DNA from: Acetobacteraceae bacterium
GTDB lineage: Bacteria; Pseudomonadota; Alphaproteobacteria; Acetobacterales; Acetobacteraceae
Reading direction: 5' to 3'
Assembly: GCA_027306955.1 (NCBI GenBank)
Contig: DAHUXX010000284.1
Coordinates: 1 to 24,761, forward strand
Length of the DNA stretch: 24,761 bases
Shown here: in pieces, positions 24,188-24,761 of the stretch
Layout: every line of letters begins with the position of its first letter
Numbering within the stretch: position 1 is the first letter of the stretch
The notes under the pieces: model-generated
The model's input: the letters and a program-made list of their open reading frames with translations, nothing else
What the model was told of the DNA's origin: nothing
Databases searched by the model: none
Position numbers and translations under genes: made by a program

Positions 24188-24601
24188 CTATAGCTCCACC
24201 ACGATGTAGTTCTCTTCCACGCTCACGGGAAACGTCTCGGCGACGAACGGGCCCCTGGCCAGCGCCTCGCCGGGTTCCACGGTCACCTCGTAAGCGCGCA
24301 CCCAGGTCGATTTGGGATCGCAATAGGATTGGCCGGTGCGCAAATCGAACTCCCAGCCGTGCCAGGGGCATTTCAGCATCTCGCCCGGGCGCGAGTAATC
24401 GTAGGTGCCGGGCGCGGTGGAGGTGACGAGGCCGACCAGCGTGCCCTTGCACAGCGCCCCACCCTGTTGCGGTCAGCGGTTGAGCAGCGCGAAATACTCT
24501 CCTTCGTGGTTGAAGATGCCGATCTCGCGGCCGCGGAGCGTAACCAGCTTGCGGGTGCCTGGCGGAATCTCCTCCGCCTTCGCGACGACGTGCCTGGCCA
24601 C
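24188..24601 (-). pseudogene. Rieske [2Fe-2S] ferredoxin frame with TGA at the first cluster cysteine
   Basis: From GTG at 24601, directly after the amidohydrolase stop and in the same frame, a 137-residue Rieske ferredoxin can be read if codon 43 is skipped. The start VARHVVAKAEEIPPGTRKLV and REIGIFNHEGEYFALLNR fit small Rieske proteins. The expected next residues are C-P-H-Q-G-G; the sequence gives TGA (24475-24473), CCG, CAA, CAG, i.e. stop-P-Q-Q-G-G. Cys and His of the first ligand pair are both lost, each by what looks like a third-base C-to-A change. The remainder is undamaged, including the second pair in MLKCPWHGWEFDL (Cys78, His81), down to the TAG at 24190-24188. Possible readings: fresh pseudogene, base-call error, or, least likely, selenocysteine. 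Confidence 0.82.
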
Positions 24602-24761
24602 TCAGGAGAGCCCGTAGACGCGCTCGGCGTTGCCGGCAAAGACCATGCGCTTCTCCTCGTCGCTCATCGTCATGCGAAACGCATGCTCGGGGTTGTCCAT
24701 GTCCCAGTGCGGGTAGTCCGTGGCAAACAACAGCCGGTCCCAGCCCATCCAGTCCATGGTC
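24602..24761 (-). CDS. amidohydrolase family 2 protein, C-terminus only (partial)
   Basis: The last 52 codons of a gene that runs off the right edge, ending with TGA at 24604-24602. RLLFATDYPHWD carries the conserved aspartate of the amidohydrolase-2 family (the DYPH/DWPH motif near the C-terminus), and AFRMTMSDEEKRMVFAGNAERVYGL is the usual closing helix with the NA-x-R-x-[YF]-x-L end. These TIM-barrel metal enzymes hydrolyse or decarboxylate acids, lactones and amides. It is upstream of, and in frame with, the Rieske frame, thus in the same operon. Specific reaction unknown. Confidence 0.88.
   Translation of the reverse strand, partial: TMDWMGWDRLLFATDYPHWDMDNPEHAFRMTMSDEEKRMVFAGNAERVYGLS

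Noticed and set aside
24473..24475. Selenocysteine as the leading explanation of the Rieske TGA
   Set aside because: The neighbouring His ligand is also lost and no clear SECIS hairpin was recognised by eye, so mutation or sequence error is the simpler reading. It is kept only as an alternative in the findings.
1..24761. CRISPR arrays, tRNA/rRNA genes, IS elements, phage or toxin-antitoxin genes
   Set aside because: No regularly spaced repeats, no cloverleaf or conserved rRNA segments, no transposase, integrase or terminal inverted repeats were recognised on either strand.

Overview
This is a high-GC, densely packed window. The gene content (FCD-type GntR and MerR regulators, an FadL porin, SpeB/SpuC-type amine catabolism, a DUF35/thiolase-like pair, a PhyH protein with an N-terminal carbohydrate-style domain) fits an alphaproteobacterium, perhaps Acetobacteraceae or another Rhodospirillales. 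That placement is inference from content and composition. No rRNA, tRNA, CRISPR array, IS element or prophage gene was seen. Most genes are on the minus strand.

Layout. (1) 1-852: the start of a TPR-type protein (minus) diverging from a secreted DUF5666-like protein (plus). (2) 874-5912, minus: an amine/amino-acid catabolic operon read gntR - solute-binding protein - permease - ATPase - broken class III aminotransferase - agmatinase-family ureohydrolase. Its GntR regulator begins on a perfect TGGTATACCA dyad that overlaps a possible -10 box. (3) 5959-13428, minus: a fatty-acid uptake and beta-oxidation operon read fadL - broken fadD - merR - fadA - fadN - fadE. The 16-bp perfect palindrome TTGACGTTAACGTCAA sits just upstream of fadL and is the best candidate operator for the operon's own MerR protein. 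(4) 13669-15726, minus: an MHS-family transporter followed by an SDR oxidoreductase. (5) 15828-20661, minus: nucleoside hydrolase, alanyl-tRNA synthetase, and a PhyH-family oxygenase with an extra N-terminal beta domain. (6) 20772-22628: an oxaloacetate-decarboxylase-like lyase (plus), an ECF sigma factor (minus) and a divergent small zinc-binding anti-sigma-like protein (plus). (7) 22625-24761, minus: amidohydrolase (partial) - Rieske ferredoxin with an in-frame TGA - thiolase-like protein lacking its nucleophilic Cys - DUF35 Zn-ribbon/OB protein.

How the genes work together. Region 3 is a nearly self-contained module: FadL brings long-chain fatty acids across the outer membrane, FadE, FadN and FadA carry out beta-oxidation, and the MerR protein probably controls all of it. 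Its own acyl-CoA ligase is decayed, so activation must come from another locus. Region 2 has the same feature: uptake and urea release look intact, but the aminotransferase is destroyed. Region 7 loses a cluster ligand to a stop codon. Three damaged genes sit inside otherwise intact operons, so either this genome is shedding genes or the assembly has local errors. The most interesting items are the TGA at the Rieske cysteine, the two operator-like palindromes, and the thiolase-like/DUF35/Rieske/amidohydrolase cassette.
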